Shown here: positions 22,177 through 30,696 of the stretch, one piece after another
Layout: each line of letters begins with the position of its first letter
Position numbering within the stretch: the first letter of the stretch is position 1
Source: a bacterium
GTDB taxonomy: Bacteria > Verrucomicrobiota > Verrucomicrobiia > Limisphaerales > UBA11358
Direction: 5' to 3'
Length of the DNA stretch: 34,957 bases
NCBI GenBank assembly: GCA_021780905.1
Contig: JAJXXW010000077.1
Coordinates: 1 to 34,957, forward strand
Translations under genes and position numbers: made by a program
The notes under the pieces: generated by a model
What the model was told of the DNA's origin: nothing
The model's database searches: none
What the model saw: the letters and a program-made list of their open reading frames with translations, nothing else

Positions 22177-22568
22177 TTTCGCGCACGGAGGAAGAGATTC
22201 ATCTTTTCTGGTTCACACTTAATTTAGATTGCGTTATCAGAAATACCCGCTTGTTGAACTCAACGCCCCCCCACAGAGGCACCGCGAAGCGCCTTGGAAG
22301 AGAATGCAATCAGGCCGCGCCCGATGGACGCGTGCCTGACACGGTCTCTTTGCATTTGAAAATTCGCGGTTTTCTGTGAGACCCGCAGCAAAAGCTACGC
22401 AAAATTATTTTTAGAGTTTAGTTTAGCCGTCGTCTTGAGTTTTTGTTCTAGTAACGCGGCGAGTGTGCGCCATAAATTTATCTGCGTCAACCTGCGGATT
22501 GGAAGAAGCTCTCGTCACCCCGCGCCGGCACTTGCGCCGGCCGCGTGGCGGCTTATGCTGGCAGCGCC
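22177..22568. other. Divergent intergenic region
   Basis: It separates the - strand plsC from the + strand broken gene at 22569. It is AT-rich around 22180-22250 and 22390-22500, with a small palindrome GTTGAACTCAAC at 22253-22264. No gene or RNA structure was recognised. The promoter of plsC should lie near 22200-22260. Confidence 0.35.
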
Positions 22569-23054
22569 GTGAAACCACCGTTCATCAATGTCGAGGAAAA
22601 GATTGACCGTTTTGTCGTCCGGAGCACCGGCACGCCGGACGCGCTGCAGGCGGGAATGCAATTGTAGGCCACGGCGGCCCAGTTGCACAAGGCTTTCAAG
22701 CATCGCTGGTGGCCCAAGGGTGTTTATCGTTTCAAAACCCACGAGGAGGCGGACGCATGGATGCCCGACAACGCCGTGCGCGAACTTCTGCCGGGCGAAC
22801 TTCAGCAATACAACGTTATCCGCGTGGGCGACGAGATTCTCGTGGACTTGATGCGTTCGGCGGGCGGGATTGATTACGCGGAGGCAGCGAAGGATGTTGT
22901 GGTGCGCGAGGTGGACGGCGTGCCGATTCCCTTCGCGTCGCCGCGCTTGCTCTGGCAGATGAAGGCCGTGACGCATCGCGAGAAAGACGCCGGTGATCTG
23001 GTTTTTCTGCGCCAGTGGTTCGCCGAGCGCGGTGAGGAACCGCCGAAAGTTTGA
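22569..23054 (+). pseudogene. Broken nucleotidyltransferase-type gene pair (AbiEii-like), stop plus deletion fusion
   Basis: From the GTG at 22569 the frame reads INVEEKIDRFVVRSTGTPDA to TAG at 22665-22667. It resumes in the same frame with LHKAFKHRWWPKGVYRFKTH and EEADAW. This looks like a small partner protein. It then runs directly into MPDNAVRELLPGEL, VIRVGDEILVDLMRSAGGID and VPIPFASPRLLWQMKAVTHR, and ends LVFLRQWFAERGEEPP. That second part is the C-terminal half of a nucleotidyltransferase-like protein usually encoded by the next gene, whose NTase core is missing. I infer an internal deletion that joined the two genes, plus a nonsense codon. Two-gene NTase systems of this kind resemble toxin-antitoxin or abortive-infection modules. 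The 372-bp open frame from 22683 (TTG start) may still be translated, but it lacks the catalytic core. Confidence 0.55.
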
Positions 23055-23083
23055 CCCAGCGGCGGCGCACTGCCGGGGTGCCC

Positions 23084-23875
23084 CTACGAAACCGCCCAGA
23101 CAATCTGGCGCGCATCAAACACCGGGCCTTCGGTGCAGGTGCGCTGGTATTCCCAACCGTCGCCGGATTTCACCTTGATGACGCACGTCAGGCAGACGCC
23201 GGTGCCGCAGCACATGTGCTCGTCCATCGAAAGCTCGGCAGGCAGATTAAAATCCTCCGCAATTTTGCCGACCGCCTTGAGCATCGGCGTCGGGCCGCAG
23301 GCGAACAGCTTGTAATTTTGAATTTTGAATTTTGAATTTTGAATTTCCGCCAGCAGCGGTTGCGTGACCAAACCTTTTTCGCCGTGGCTGCCGTCCTCGG
23401 TCGCCACGCGCACTTCCCAGCCGATGGCGGCAAATTCTTTTTCGCACAAAATGTCCACGCGGCGGCGGCCGCCGACGAAGACGATGCCCTTTTGCGGCGA
23501 GCGTTGCGCCAGCAGAAACATCGCCGCCATGCCGTAGCCGCCGGCGACGAGCAACGGAATTTCTCCGCCCGCTTTCGACACGGTGAATCCGTGGCCGAGG
23601 GGCGCGATGACACTTAATTCCTCGCCGGCCCGCATCCGCGAAAGCACTTCGGTGCCCTTACCGACGGTTTTGTAGAGAATGGAAAATGTATCGCCCGTGA
23701 CCTGAAAGATGCTGAACGGCCGGCGCAGCAGCGCGTCCTTCAGCGGCAAAATGCGGACGTGCGCGAATTGTCCCGGCTGAATGAGCGGCGCGATGTCCGG
23801 CGCCTTGAGCACGAGGCGGAAATAGGAATCCGCGTCGCGCTCCTGCGAAACGATGGTGACAGTGCGTTCAAGCAT
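23084..23875 (-). CDS. pyrK: Dihydroorotate dehydrogenase electron-transfer subunit (PyrK type)
   Basis: FAD/[2Fe-2S] subunit that passes electrons from dihydroorotate oxidation to NAD+ in pyrimidine synthesis. The protein has 263 residues, the normal size. The FAD-binding part includes IQPGQFAHVRILP and LLRRPFSIFQV. The NAD-binding part has LLVAGGYGMAAMFLLAQR and LFACGPTPMLKAVG. The C-terminal cluster ligands are EHMCCGTGVCLTCVIKV and QRTCTEGPVFDA. Between the NAD strands, residues about 177-188 (IQNSKFKIQNYK) are encoded by a 7-nt tandem repeat. The ATG at 23875 overlaps the end of the hopene cyclase gene by eight bases, so the two are translationally coupled. The catalytic subunit pyrD is not adjacent, so a related ferredoxin-NADP reductase-like role remains possible. 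Confidence 0.88.
   Translation of the reverse strand: MLERTVTIVSQERDADSYFRLVLKAPDIAPLIQPGQFAHVRILPLKDALLRRPFSIFQVTGDTFSILYKTVGKGTEVLSRMRAGEELSVIAPLGHGFTVSKAGGEIPLLVAGGYGMAAMFLLAQRSPQKGIVFVGGRRRVDILCEKEFAAIGWEVRVATEDGSHGEKGLVTQPLLAEIQNSKFKIQNYKLFACGPTPMLKAVGKIAEDFNLPAELSMDEHMCCGTGVCLTCVIKVKSGDGWEYQRTCTEGPVFDARQIVWAVS
23314..23346. repeat. Perfect heptanucleotide tandem repeat inside pyrK
   Basis: Four perfect copies of AATTTTG (23314-23341) plus a partial AATTT. It is AT-only except for G, in an otherwise GC-rich gene. Gain or loss of one unit would shift the pyrK frame; three units (21 nt) would keep it. Confidence 0.85.
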
Positions 23876-25931
23876 TGGCAGCTCCGTTCCGTTTTGCCGC
23901 CGCGCGTTCGCAGATTTGTTTGTAAGTGGCCAGCGCCAGCAGCGGCCAGGCGTTGCGATACATGTCGTATTTCAAGTAAAACACTTTCGGAAAACCCGTG
24001 CCGGTCGTCTCGTTTTCCGTCCACGAACCATCGGCGTTTTGCGTGCGGCAAAGATACTCGATGCCGCGTTTCAGGGCGGGATTTTCCGGGTTGTCGAAGG
24101 CGCACAAGCCCATGACGGCCCAGGCGGTTTGCGACGCGGTGCTCGGGCCTTGTCCCTTGAAGACCGGATCGTCGTAGGTGTTGCAGCGTTCGCCCCAGCC
24201 GCCGTCGTCGCGCTGGACGCTTTCGAGCCACGCTTTGCCGCGCTGGAGCCAGTCTTCGCTCATGTCGAGGTTCAGCGCGCGCATTCCGCGCAGCACCTGC
24301 CAGGTGCCGTAAATGTAATTCACACCCCAGCGGCCATACCACGAACCGTCGGCCTCCTGTTGCGACTTCACATAATCCAGCGCATCCTTCACCTGCGGAT
24401 GGCCCAGGCTCCAGCCTTCGTAACCGAGCAGCTCCAGGATGCGCGCGGTGATGTCCGCGCACTCGGGATCCAGCATCGCGTTGTGGTCGGCGAACGGAAC
24501 TTTTTCGAGAATATTCTTCGTGCAATCCTTGTCGAACGCCGCCCACCCGCCGTCCTTGCACTGAAAGGTCATCATCCATTTCAGGCCGCGCTGGAAACAC
24601 TCGTCGCGCTTCGCCGGATTGTCCGTGGCGATTTTCCGCAGCGCCAGCAGCACCATCGCCGTGTCGTCCACGTCGGGATTCCATTGGTTGTTGTATTCAA
24701 ACACCCAGCCGCTTGGCTCGACTTTCGCCGGATTCTTGTGAATCCAGTCGCCGGCAAAGCGGATTTCCTTTGCCATCAGCCACTCGGCGCATTTTTTCAT
24801 CGCCGGATGATCTTCGGGCACGCCGGATTCGCGCAGGCAAATCGCTACGATCGCCGTGTCCCACACCGGCGAAAAGCACGGCTCGATCCGCACGGAATCC
24901 TGCTCCACATGTTCGAGCTTCTTCAACTCGTGCGCGGCGCGGACGACCTGCGGATGGTCGTCGGGATAGCCGAGCGCCTTGAGCGCGATGAGCGAATTAA
25001 GCATCGCCGGAAAAATCGCCGCCAGTCCGTCGCTGCCCTCGAAGCGTTCGAGCATCCAGTGTTCGCAGCGTTTCAGCGCGGTCCGGCGGAACGGGTGGAT
25101 GCCGTGCTCGGCGAACCACTCCGCCAGTTTGTGCAGCCGGTCCAGCCAGAGGAAAAAATTGCGGAGCGAAATCCGCTCCGGATCCGGCGCCAGCGCCAGG
25201 TCGCGCTCGTGAATGCCGTCGGGATAAAGCTCGTCGAGGTCCACCGGCACCGGGCGCGTGGGTTTGAAATGGTTGATGATGGCCAGCGGCACGAGCATCC
25301 CGCGCGACCAGTTGCTCATGTCCCAGAAGTTCACGTGAAACCATTTGCCGATCAGCAGCACCTCGCAGGGAATCGTCGGCACATATTCCCAGGGATAAAG
25401 CCCGATGAGCGCCAGATACAATTTGGAAAAGGTGTTCATGCGCGGCACGCCGCCGAAATGCAGCGCCACCTCGCGCGCCTTCAACAGGCGCGGATCCTTG
25501 ACCGACACCCCGGCCAGCTTGAGCGCCAGATACGCCTTGATGGTGGCGTTCACCTCCGACGGGCCGTTGAGATAAATATTCCAGCCGCCGTCCGGCAACT
25601 GTTTGGAGAAAATGTGGTTGACCGCCTTGCGCTGCCATTCCGGGTCCACACTGCGGTTCCAGTGATGATACGCCACCATGTCCGAGACGAGCGTGGAATC
25701 CACCAGCAGTTCGCCGACCCAAAAGCCCTCGGGCTTTTGTTCGGACAGCAAAAAGTCCTGCGACCGCTTTAACGCGGCCAGCATCCCGGAAATCAATTCA
25801 TTTTGCACCGGCCCAACCGGCGCGCTCGTCGCCGGTTTGAGCCGTGATTCACTGTCAATCAACACGCGCATACTCTGCGGATTCGCAAAAAAAGAGTAAA
25901 GATTTTCCTGCAACACCCGAAAACGCCCCAT
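23868..25931 (-). CDS. shc: Squalene-hopene cyclase
   Basis: Membrane-associated enzyme that cyclises squalene to hopene/hopanol, the first committed step to hopanoids. The protein has 687 residues, within the family's 620-720. WNPDVDDTAMVLLAL near residue 417 is the DXDD protonation motif. Several QW repeats are visible (QLPDGGWNIYLNGPSEV, KDGGWAAFDKD, QEADGSWYGRWGVNYIYGTW, QRDDGGWGERCNTY, QNADGSWTENETTGTGFPK). The last of these, with VFYLKYDMYRNAWPLLAL, is the conserved C-terminus. The start at 25931 is plausible; Met 20 (MRVLIDSESR) is an alternative. It overlaps pyrK downstream by eight bases. No hpn genes, squalene synthase or phytoene-type genes are in the window, so substrate supply is encoded elsewhere. 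Confidence 0.94.
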   Translation of the reverse strand: MGRFRVLQENLYSFFANPQSMRVLIDSESRLKPATSAPVGPVQNELISGMLAALKRSQDFLLSEQKPEGFWVGELLVDSTLVSDMVAYHHWNRSVDPEWQRKAVNHIFSKQLPDGGWNIYLNGPSEVNATIKAYLALKLAGVSVKDPRLLKAREVALHFGGVPRMNTFSKLYLALIGLYPWEYVPTIPCEVLLIGKWFHVNFWDMSNWSRGMLVPLAIINHFKPTRPVPVDLDELYPDGIHERDLALAPDPERISLRNFFLWLDRLHKLAEWFAEHGIHPFRRTALKRCEHWMLERFEGSDGLAAIFPAMLNSLIALKALGYPDDHPQVVRAAHELKKLEHVEQDSVRIEPCFSPVWDTAIVAICLRESGVPEDHPAMKKCAEWLMAKEIRFAGDWIHKNPAKVEPSGWVFEYNNQWNPDVDDTAMVLLALRKIATDNPAKRDECFQRGLKWMMTFQCKDGGWAAFDKDCTKNILEKVPFADHNAMLDPECADITARILELLGYEGWSLGHPQVKDALDYVKSQQEADGSWYGRWGVNYIYGTWQVLRGMRALNLDMSEDWLQRGKAWLESVQRDDGGWGERCNTYDDPVFKGQGPSTASQTAWAVMGLCAFDNPENPALKRGIEYLCRTQNADGSWTENETTGTGFPKVFYLKYDMYRNAWPLLALATYKQICERAAAKRNGAANA

Positions 25932-26201
25932 TGTGAAACCACTAAACGGCGGTCACGGTCAGTTTTTCTTCCAGAGGCAACGGTAGTTGAACCGCCGGTT
26001 CGGCGCGCTGTCGCCCGCGAGACACAGAGAGATCGGGTCTTTCAAATCCGGCGGATTGTCGCACCAATGAAAATCGAAAGCGAACGCATCGCCTTGTGGT
26101 TGTTAAGCGTCATCTCTCTGTTTTGGATGGGCTGGGCAAACCCAAATCCACGCCTCTGCCGGCCAGCCGGAGATTGCCAGCGGCAACTAAATTTCTGAAA
26201 A
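25932..26201. other. Divergent intergenic region between shc and DUF502 gene
   Basis: It should hold the shc promoter on the - strand. No gene is supported; an open - strand frame at 26042-26293 has no recognisable features. Together with the zinc-ribbon shard that follows, the gap between intact genes is about 430 bp. Confidence 0.35.
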
Positions 26202-26315
26202 CGGCCAGTATATTTTGTCAGGGAAAAAATTGAGTTTCCCGCCCACGCCCTCGGTGCCACCATTGCCTGCCCGCACTGCCAAAGGAAAATCACCTTGAAA
26301 AGCCCGATCAGCTAA
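26202..26315 (+). pseudogene. Zinc-ribbon domain shard
   Basis: The frame reads YFVREKIEFPAHALGATI, then ACPHCQRKITLKSPIS, to TAA at 26313-26315. Verrucomicrobia proteins often carry a small double-CxxC module with the pattern GHIEFP-A-A-G-T-I-CPHC. Here the second CPHC is intact and the first Cys pair is missing. There is no start codon in front. It ends 45 bp before the DUF502 start and is probably a leftover of a decayed gene. Confidence 0.45.
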
Positions 26316-26360
26316 AAAGTTTTCATTCGCGGAACTGGCGGGGCCGGTTAAAATGCGGGC

Positions 26361-27038
26361 ATGAATAAATCGCTTTTCGCGCGGTGGCGGGCCAGTTTCT
26401 TCACCGGTCTGGCGGTGACGCTGCCCGCTTTGCTGACGCTGGCGGTGGTCAAATGGATTTTCGGCACCATTTCCAGCTTCACGGACACGCTGCTGTTTTT
26501 CCTGCCGTATTGCCACCTCGACGCAAAATTCATCTACCCCAACGGTCAGGACGGCGCGATGTTCTGGTATTGGAGCCTGCTGGCGCTGCTGCTGGCGGCC
26601 GGGCTGATCTTCACCGTCGGGGTGCTGGCGCGCTATTACATCGGCAAACGGCTGATCGAATGGCTCGACCTGGCGATGATGAGCGTGCCCATCCTGAACA
26701 AGTTTTACGGCGCGATCAAACAGGTCAACGAGGCGTTCGCCGGCAATAAAAATTCCTTCAAGACGGTGGTGCTGGTGGAATTTCCGCGCGAAGGCATGTA
26801 TTCCGTAGGATTCCTCACCAGCGAGCAGCACGCCGAGGTGCAGCAAAAGACCCGGGAACATGTGGTCGCCGTCTTCATCCCGACCACGCCCAATCCCACC
26901 TCCGGTTTCCTGGTGCTGGTGCCCGAGGATAAAATCACCCGGCTCGACATGTCGGTGGCCGACGGCGTCAAATACATCGTCAGCCTCGGCTCCATCGCGC
27001 CGGAATCGCCGGCGATGGCGGAAGTGCGAAAAGCGTAG
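26361..27038 (+). CDS. DUF502 family membrane protein
   Basis: 225 residues. Two transmembrane segments are visible at about 10-35 (FTGLAVTLPALLTLAVVKW) and 67-92 (WYWSLLALLLAAGLIFTVGV). The family hallmark follows: VPILNKFYGAIKQVNEAF, then FKTVVLVEFPREGMYSVGFL, VAVFIPTTPNPTSGFLVLVP and KITRLDMSVADGVKYIVSLG. DUF502 proteins are widespread in bacteria and chloroplasts. Their role is not settled, although plant relatives (LIKE COV) affect membrane trafficking or patterning. It is 74 bp upstream of recO on the same strand and may share a transcript. Confidence 0.93.
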   Translation: MNKSLFARWRASFFTGLAVTLPALLTLAVVKWIFGTISSFTDTLLFFLPYCHLDAKFIYPNGQDGAMFWYWSLLALLLAAGLIFTVGVLARYYIGKRLIEWLDLAMMSVPILNKFYGAIKQVNEAFAGNKNSFKTVVLVEFPREGMYSVGFLTSEQHAEVQQKTREHVVAVFIPTTPNPTSGFLVLVPEDKITRLDMSVADGVKYIVSLGSIAPESPAMAEVRKA

Positions 27039-27112
27039 ATGGTGGAAGGAGCAGCCAAGCCCGCATCGTCCGTCATGCCATTCGCAATTTTTAATTCTTC
27101 ATCCTCGCCTCC

Positions 27113-27778
27113 ATGCCAATCGAATCCACCAGCGGCCTGATTCTGCGCACCCGTCCGCTGACGGAAACCAGTCTGATCGTTCACTGGCTGACGCCCAATC
27201 TGGGCCGCATCGCCACCGTGGCCCGGGGCGCGCGCCGGCCGAAATCGCCTTTCGCCGGCAAACTGGACTTGTTCTACGCGGCGGATTTTTCCTTCAGCCG
27301 CAGCCGGCGATCGGACCTGCACACGCTGCGGGAAGTGAAGCTGCGCGAAACACACGGGGCCATCCGCGCGGACATTGCCAAACTGCGGCAGGCGGCCTAT
27401 GCCGCCGGGTTTTTGGAGCAGGCCACCGAAACCGACACCCCACTGCCGGGGATTTCCGAATTGATGCACCGCTTCTTGAATTTGCTGTGCCTGCAACCGC
27501 CGTCGCCGCAAACCCTCTTCGCCCTCGAATTGAAACTGCTTTGCGAACTCGGCCTGAAGCCGGACGTTGAAAATTCCCGGCTGACGCCCGGCGGACAAAT
27601 GATTGTCCGGATGCTGATGGAAAACGACCGGCCCGGGAACGCGCGGTTAAAATTATCCGCGGCCCAGACTTCCGAGCTGCGGGACTTCCTGCACGGCTTT
27701 CTGATTTTTCATCTCGGCAGACTGCCGCGCGGCCGGGCCGCGGCGCTGCATGAACCCGCGGACCTGGCCGCCCATTGA
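27113..27778 (+). CDS. recO: DNA repair protein RecO
   Basis: Recombination mediator that loads RecA on SSB-coated DNA in the RecFOR gap-repair pathway. The protein has 221 residues, slightly short of the usual 240. The N-terminal OB-fold has GLILRTRPLTETSLIVHWLT and GRIATVARGARRPKSPFAGK, the diagnostic RecO start. The helical C-terminal domain includes ELMHRFLNLLCLQPPSPQTL and ALELKLLCELGLKPDVE. The Cys4 zinc site seen in some RecO proteins is absent, as in many relatives. No clear Shine-Dalgarno sequence. The stop is eight bases before the start of the metallophosphoesterase. Confidence 0.92.
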   Translation: MPIESTSGLILRTRPLTETSLIVHWLTPNLGRIATVARGARRPKSPFAGKLDLFYAADFSFSRSRRSDLHTLREVKLRETHGAIRADIAKLRQAAYAAGFLEQATETDTPLPGISELMHRFLNLLCLQPPSPQTLFALELKLLCELGLKPDVENSRLTPGGQMIVRMLMENDRPGNARLKLSAAQTSELRDFLHGFLIFHLGRLPRGRAAALHEPADLAAH

Positions 27779-27785
27779 TGGACGC

Positions 27786-28784
27786 ATGAAAGAACGCGCA
27801 CCAGCCCGGATCAGGATCGCCATCCTGAGCGACCCGCATTATGCCGGCGCCGCCGAACGCGCCCGGGGCGGGGATTACGAATTGCGCGCCATCGCCAATC
27901 CGCTCCTCCGCGCCGCCGTCCGGCTTTATCGGCATTTCATCTGGATGCGCAACCCGTTTGACCAGTCGCGGCAACTGGACCGCTTCCTGAATGAGATCGG
28001 GCCGGTGGAGTGCGTCGTCGCCAACGGCGATTACTCCTGCGACAGCGGCTTCGTGGGCGTCAGCGACCCGGCGGCTTTTGCCAGCGCGGAGGAATGTGTG
28101 GGCAAACTCCGCGCCCGTTTCGGCGGCCGCATCCGGTTCACCCACGGCGATCACGATTTGGGAAAACTGCCCATAGTCGGCGATCACGGCGGGATGCGAC
28201 TCGCCAGTTGGTCGCGCGCCACGGAACGGCTCAACCTGCCGGCATTCTGGCAACTGCCGCTGGAAAATTATCTTTTGCTGGGAGTCAGTTCGCCCTTGAT
28301 CACGCTGCCCGCCCACCAGGCCGACGCCCTGCCTGAAGAATGGGAAGCCTGGATGAAACTGCGGGAAGCGCACCTCGCCGAAATCCGCGCCGCCTTCGCC
28401 GCGCTCCAGCCGCAGCAACGCGTCCTGCTGTTTTGCCACGACCCGACCGCCCTGCCCTTTTTATGGCGCGAACCCAGCATCCGCCAGCGGCTGCCGCAGA
28501 TCGAGCAGACCTTCATCGGCCATCTGCACACGCGACTGGTGCTGTGGAAAAGCCGGCTGCTCTCCGGCCTTCCGCCCATCCGTTTTCTGGGCCACACCGT
28601 CTGCAAGCTCACCTCGGCCCTGCACGCGGCGCATGACTGGTGGCCCTTCCGGGTGCGGCTGTGCCCGGCGCTGTCCGGCATCGAACTGCTGAACGACGGC
28701 GGCTACTACGTGGTGGAAATTGACCCGGCGGCAAAACAGCCGGCGCGATTCATATTCCACCCGCTGCCCAGGGAAAAAACTTAA
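27786..28784 (+). CDS. Calcineurin-like metallophosphoesterase
   Basis: 332 residues from the ATG at 27786, placed eight bases after the recO stop; an in-frame ATG at 27750 would overlap recO. The five metal-binding blocks are in order: IAILSDPHYAG (Asp, His), ECVVANGDYSCD (Asp), IRFTHGDHDLGKLP (GDHD in place of the usual GNHD), LLFCHDPTALPF (His) and QTFIGHLHTRLV (GHxH). This defines a dinuclear-metal phosphoesterase. No signal peptide, so cytosolic. The substrate cannot be inferred; it could be a nuclease, a cyclic-nucleotide hydrolase or a phospholipid phosphatase. Its TAA (28782-28784) shares bases with the proS stop on the other strand, so the two genes overlap tail to tail with no terminator between them. 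Confidence 0.9.
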   Translation: MKERAPARIRIAILSDPHYAGAAERARGGDYELRAIANPLLRAAVRLYRHFIWMRNPFDQSRQLDRFLNEIGPVECVVANGDYSCDSGFVGVSDPAAFASAEECVGKLRARFGGRIRFTHGDHDLGKLPIVGDHGGMRLASWSRATERLNLPAFWQLPLENYLLLGVSSPLITLPAHQADALPEEWEAWMKLREAHLAEIRAAFAALQPQQRVLLFCHDPTALPFLWREPSIRQRLPQIEQTFIGHLHTRLVLWKSRLLSGLPPIRFLGHTVCKLTSALHAAHDWWPFRVRLCPALSGIELLNDGGYYVVEIDPAAKQPARFIFHPLPREKT

Positions 28785-30505
28785 CCGGCGGCGCCGGCCG
28801 CCACGAGCTTGAGCACCGCATCCACAGCCTCGTCAATCTTTACAGGCTGCAAAACACCGTTGCGCGGCTTGATTTCCACCTCGCCCTTCGCCAGCGATTT
28901 TTCACCGATGCCGATGCGGATGGGGAAGCCGACCAGCTCAGAATCCTTGAACTTCACGCCAGGCCGTTCATCGCGGTCGTCGAGAAGCACCTCCACGCCT
29001 TTGGCGGTCAGCTCCGCATAAAGCTTTTCCGCAAGTTGCATCGCCGCGCTTTCCGGTGCGACCGCCAGCGGCGTGAGGCACACCTGATACGGCGCGACGC
29101 TCAAGGGCCAGATGACGCCGTCCTTGTCGTTGCCCTGCTCGATGATCGCCTGCAAGGTGCGCGTGACGCCGATGCCGTAGCAGCCCATCACCGGCGGCTG
29201 GCGCGAACCGTCCGCGTCGAGGAATGTGGCGTTGAGTTTCTCGCTGTATTTCGTGCCGAGCTTGAAGACGTGGCCGACCTCGATGGCGCGGCGAATCTTC
29301 AGCGGCTGGGCGCATTTCACGCACGGTTCGCCCGCGCTGACCGTGCGCAGATCAAACCATGCCGTCACCTTGATGTCGCGTTCGATGGAGACGTTCTTCA
29401 AATGGAAACCGTCCTCGTTCGCGCCGGTGGTCATGTCGTTCGCGCCCCGCAACCGCTCGTCGGCAAACACCTTTGCGTCCGCCGGCACATTCAGGACCGC
29501 GCCCAAACTTCCCGGCTTCGCGCCAAGTAGCGGCACGATTTCTTCCACGGTGGCCGGACGCGCGGCGACGGCTCCGGTCTTCGCCAGCAACTTTGTTTCA
29601 TTCAACTGGTCGTCGCCCCGGATCAAAATGATGACCGGCTGGCTGTCCGCGATATAAATGAGCGTCTTGATCTGGCGGTTGGCGGGAACTTTGTAAGGCT
29701 CCTTGCTTAACGCTTCAATCGTCACCACGCCGGGCGTGGCAAACTTCTCGATGGCCGCGCCGATTTCGCGCGCCGCCGTTTTCGGGATGCCGCTGGTCGC
29801 CTTCTCGAGGTTCGCCGCGTAGCCGCAGGCCTCGCAGAACGCCACCTCGTTCTCGCCGGTCTCGGCGGGCACCATGAACTCATGCGAATAATTGCCGCCG
29901 ATGACACCGGTGTCGGCCTCCACGGGAAACGCCTTCAGCCCGCACCGCGCAAAAATCCGCGTGTAGGCGTCATACATTTTTTTATAGCTGGCCATCGCGC
30001 CTTCGTCCGTGGCGTCGAACGAATACGCGTCCTTCATGATGAATTCCTTCGCGCGCATCAGCCCGAAGCGCGGGCGGATCTCATCACGGAATTTCAGGCT
30101 GATCTGGTAGAAATTCTTCGGCAACTGGCGGTAGGAATTGATTTCGTTCGCCGCGAGCGTGGTGATGACCTCCTCGGCCGTCGGGCTGAGAAACCATTCG
30201 CGGTTCGCGCCGTCTTTCACCCGGAACAGGACATTGCTGGCGGTTTCGGCGCGCCCGCTCTGCTCCCAGATTTCCTTCGGCTGGAGGGCGGGCATGAGCA
30301 CCTCGTTGGCGCCGGCGCGATCCATCTCCTCGCGGATGATCTGTTCCACCTTGCGCAACGCGCGCAGGCCGAGCGGCAGGAAAGTATAGACGCCGCCGGC
30401 GAGCTTGCGAATGAGGCCGGCGCGCAGCAGCAGTTTGTGCGAGATGATTTCCGCATCAGCCGGGGCTTCGCGGAGGGTCGGAATCAAAGTATGGGTCCAC
30501 TTCAT
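28781..30505 (-). CDS. proS: Prolyl-tRNA synthetase (bacterial type)
   Basis: Class II aminoacyl-tRNA synthetase, 574 residues, the normal bacterial ProS length including the editing insertion. Motif 1 lies in LPLGLRALRKVEQIIREEMD and LMPALQPKEIWEQSGR. Motif 2 is IRPRFGLMRAKEFIMKDAYS. The editing (INS) domain (about 225-390) has IKTLIYIADSQPVIILIRGD. Motif 3 is PVMGCYGIGVTRTLQAIIEQ. The anticodon-binding C-terminus has LDDRDERPGVKFKDSELVGF. Intact. It stands apart from rnr by 191 bp in which I see nothing definite. Confidence 0.97.
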   Translation of the reverse strand: MKWTHTLIPTLREAPADAEIISHKLLLRAGLIRKLAGGVYTFLPLGLRALRKVEQIIREEMDRAGANEVLMPALQPKEIWEQSGRAETASNVLFRVKDGANREWFLSPTAEEVITTLAANEINSYRQLPKNFYQISLKFRDEIRPRFGLMRAKEFIMKDAYSFDATDEGAMASYKKMYDAYTRIFARCGLKAFPVEADTGVIGGNYSHEFMVPAETGENEVAFCEACGYAANLEKATSGIPKTAAREIGAAIEKFATPGVVTIEALSKEPYKVPANRQIKTLIYIADSQPVIILIRGDDQLNETKLLAKTGAVAARPATVEEIVPLLGAKPGSLGAVLNVPADAKVFADERLRGANDMTTGANEDGFHLKNVSIERDIKVTAWFDLRTVSAGEPCVKCAQPLKIRRAIEVGHVFKLGTKYSEKLNATFLDADGSRQPPVMGCYGIGVTRTLQAIIEQGNDKDGVIWPLSVAPYQVCLTPLAVAPESAAMQLAEKLYAELTAKGVEVLLDDRDERPGVKFKDSELVGFPIRIGIGEKSLAKGEVEIKPRNGVLQPVKIDEAVDAVLKLVAAGAAG

Positions 30506-30696
30506 GCGGCGGCAAATTTAACAGCAAAGGAACCGGGGAACGAAGATTTTTATTCGGCGATCTGCGTCGCCGGGGAATCCGGCGTCGCCGCAATCGGGCA
30601 CAGTTTTAATCACGCTGGCCGGGCGCAGCGACGTCCGCGCAGTCTCACGCCATGCAACGCGGCTGGTTTAACCCGTAAGCGGCGGCGCTTTCCCAA

